This document shows positions 62,998-64,000 of a stretch of 64,000 bases of DNA, piece by piece. Both the position numbers and the translations under genes were made by a program. Where the stretch lies: positions 1-64,000 of the forward strand of contig NZ_KB908061.1 of the NCBI RefSeq assembly GCF_000382325.1. The letters are read 5' to 3'. The notes beneath the pieces are model-generated. The model did not search any database and was not told where the DNA came from. It saw nothing but the letters and a program-made list of their open reading frames with translations. The stretch comes from Woodsholea maritima DSM 17123. GTDB taxonomy: Bacteria > Pseudomonadota > Alphaproteobacteria > Caulobacterales > Maricaulaceae. Every line of letters begins with the position of its first letter. Position 1 is the first letter of the stretch.

Positions 62998-63459
62998 ATG
63001 AAAACACTTCGCTATCCTTATTTAATCCTATCCCTGGCCTTGAGCCCTTTGATCGCCGCGGTGATCGCCACGCCGCTTTCGCTGTTACTGGCCTTTGGCT
63101 ATGACAATCTGGTCAATCCGGTGGTGCGCAGCCAATTACCGCATGACTTTTGCGAAGCCATCAACCAGCTGATCGCCTTTCTGCCGGATCTTGGCTTTGC
63201 CCTGATCGCCGCGATTGCGATCACCTATATCTTGGGCAGTTTTCCCATCGTGCTCGCCTGGTGGATCGCCCACACAAAGGGCTGGCGCGAGCGACATCAT
63301 TTGCAGGTTGCCATGATTATCGCGGGCCTCACCCTGGTCACGGCGTGGACGCTGCTCACCCAAACGCCATCCGCAGCGCTGATCATGGCCCTACCCGCAG
63401 CGCTTGGCGGGCTTGGCGTCGGCACAGTGATTTCGGCCTGGGGCTATCGACGTGGATGA
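62998..63459 (+). CDS. Small membrane protein, paralogue B
   Basis: A 153-aa protein, four helices. It shares with the gene upstream LALSP at the N-terminus, ITYILGSFPIVLAWWIAHT followed by KGW in the middle, and the C-terminal GTVISAWGYR. It starts nine bases after the previous stop, and its end overlaps the next gene by eight bases. No known family recognised. Confidence 0.75.
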   Translation: MKTLRYPYLILSLALSPLIAAVIATPLSLLLAFGYDNLVNPVVRSQLPHDFCEAINQLIAFLPDLGFALIAAIAITYILGSFPIVLAWWIAHTKGWRERHHLQVAMIIAGLTLVTAWTLLTQTPSAALIMALPAALGGLGVGTVISAWGYRRG

Positions 63460-63976
63460 GCCCCTCTACCGCATGCGTCATGAGCGCATGCGTACCCGCT
63501 TCTTTTATCGCATCCACGCGCTGACATTGATCCTCAGTGCCTGTTTGGCCGTTAACCTGACTATTCCCTATTTCCTCTATCGCGCCAGCCTCAATGCCGC
63601 CGATGCCGGCACGCTGCTGGCGAGCCTGCCGCTGGCTTTGATCGGGGGAGCTTTTGCGACCTTTTTTGCGATGGTTTTTCTCGGCACCTGGCCTATCACC
63701 TTGGTGTGCAATCTCACTTGGAGCCAATTGGCCCACAACAATCTGATCACACCGAAGAAGCTGAAGACCTATTGCCAGCTCAGCGCCGCGCTTTCAATCT
63801 TGGTCGTGATAGGGCTTGTCAGCCTGATCAGTGCCATGGTGACCGGCCAAAGCTTGGGCGTAATTGCCCCATGGACCCTTGGAAGTATTGCGCTGAGCCT
63901 TCCCAGCATGATCATTGCTGCAAGCCTTCATCTGCGCCTACTTAAGTGCTATGGCGTTGAGCGTCTCCACGCATAA
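63452..63976 (+). CDS. Small membrane protein, third of the run
   Basis: A 174-aa protein with four predicted helices (ALTLILSACLAVNLTIPYFL, LASLPLALIGGAFATFFAMV, SAALSILVVIGLVSLISAMV and LGSIALSLPSMIIAASLHL). Its GTWPITLVCNL segment recalls the GSFPIVLAWWI of paralogue B, but the likeness is weaker. It starts with GTG at 63452, eight bases inside the preceding gene; ATG 63473 is an alternative. The last 24 bases of the window (CCCCGCCGGATGGCTCCGG) look like the first half of a terminator cut by the edge. Confidence 0.72.
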   Translation: MDEPLYRMRHERMRTRFFYRIHALTLILSACLAVNLTIPYFLYRASLNAADAGTLLASLPLALIGGAFATFFAMVFLGTWPITLVCNLTWSQLAHNNLITPKKLKTYCQLSAALSILVVIGLVSLISAMVTGQSLGVIAPWTLGSIALSLPSMIIAASLHLRLLKCYGVERLHA

Positions 63977-64000
63977 CAAAACCCCGCCGGATGGCTCCGG

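Overview
The window looks like chromosomal DNA of a stalked (prosthecate) alphaproteobacterium, probably a marine Caulobacterales/Maricaulales/Hyphomonadaceae-type lineage. The basis is the suf operon led by an IscR/Rrf2 regulator, the alphaproteobacterial RNase E layout, the M23 peptidase-bactofilin gene pair, a gene set matching the Caulobacter holdfast polysaccharide (hfs) genes, and palindromic intergenic repeats of a kind common in this class. The lineage is inferred from gene content and motifs, not from a search. I found no rRNA, tRNA, CRISPR array or prophage; the only mobile element is a transposase 3' end at the left edge.

Layout. 1-350: end of an IS1182-like element. 629-8224: parE, a Cys-rich orphan lipoprotein, a pair of amidohydrolases (the second with degraded metal ligands), and an RhlE-type RNA helicase. 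8352-9407: a diguanylate cyclase. 9467-17314 (minus strand): a GST, then the Fe-S assembly operon iscR, cysteine desulfurase, sufB, sufC, sufD, sufS, sufT, sufA. 17567-20729: an alpha/beta hydrolase, anmK and tyrS. 20730-21098 carries a cluster of palindromic repeats. 21099-28025: a large AsmA/YhdP-like protein, a one-Cys Bcp peroxiredoxin, a DUF455 protein, and the overlapping M23 peptidase/bactofilin pair.

28025-39067: prfB with a textbook +1 programmed frameshift (so its true start is at 29138), PBP1A, an N-acetylmuramoyl-L-alanine amidase, rne behind a long leader with a terminator-like hairpin, an M48 protease with TPRs, and a DsbA-like lipoprotein. 39151-42180 (minus): apbE, DUF4198, DUF2271 and PepSY genes behind a Fur-box-like site, a probable iron- or flavin-linked envelope operon.

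42298-54693 is a large envelope polysaccharide region. An ArnT-like and a DPM/ArnC-like glycosyltransferase are followed by genes that match the holdfast machinery: HfsK-like acyltransferase, HfsF flippase, HfsG glycosyltransferase, HfsH deacetylase, a second GT2 (HfsL-like), HfsC polymerase, HfsB, HfsA and HfsD. Together they would build, flip, polymerise, deacetylate/acylate and export an adhesive polysaccharide; the initiating HfsE transferase is not here.

54837-63976: a Sel1-like small protein, an orphan bitopic protein, two tandem GSTs, a 2OG-Fe(II) oxygenase, a clade-3-type catalase, and a run of uncharacterised small proteins (a zinc-ribbon protein and four membrane proteins, two clearly paralogous) with a perfect 18-bp palindrome upstream of the paralogues.
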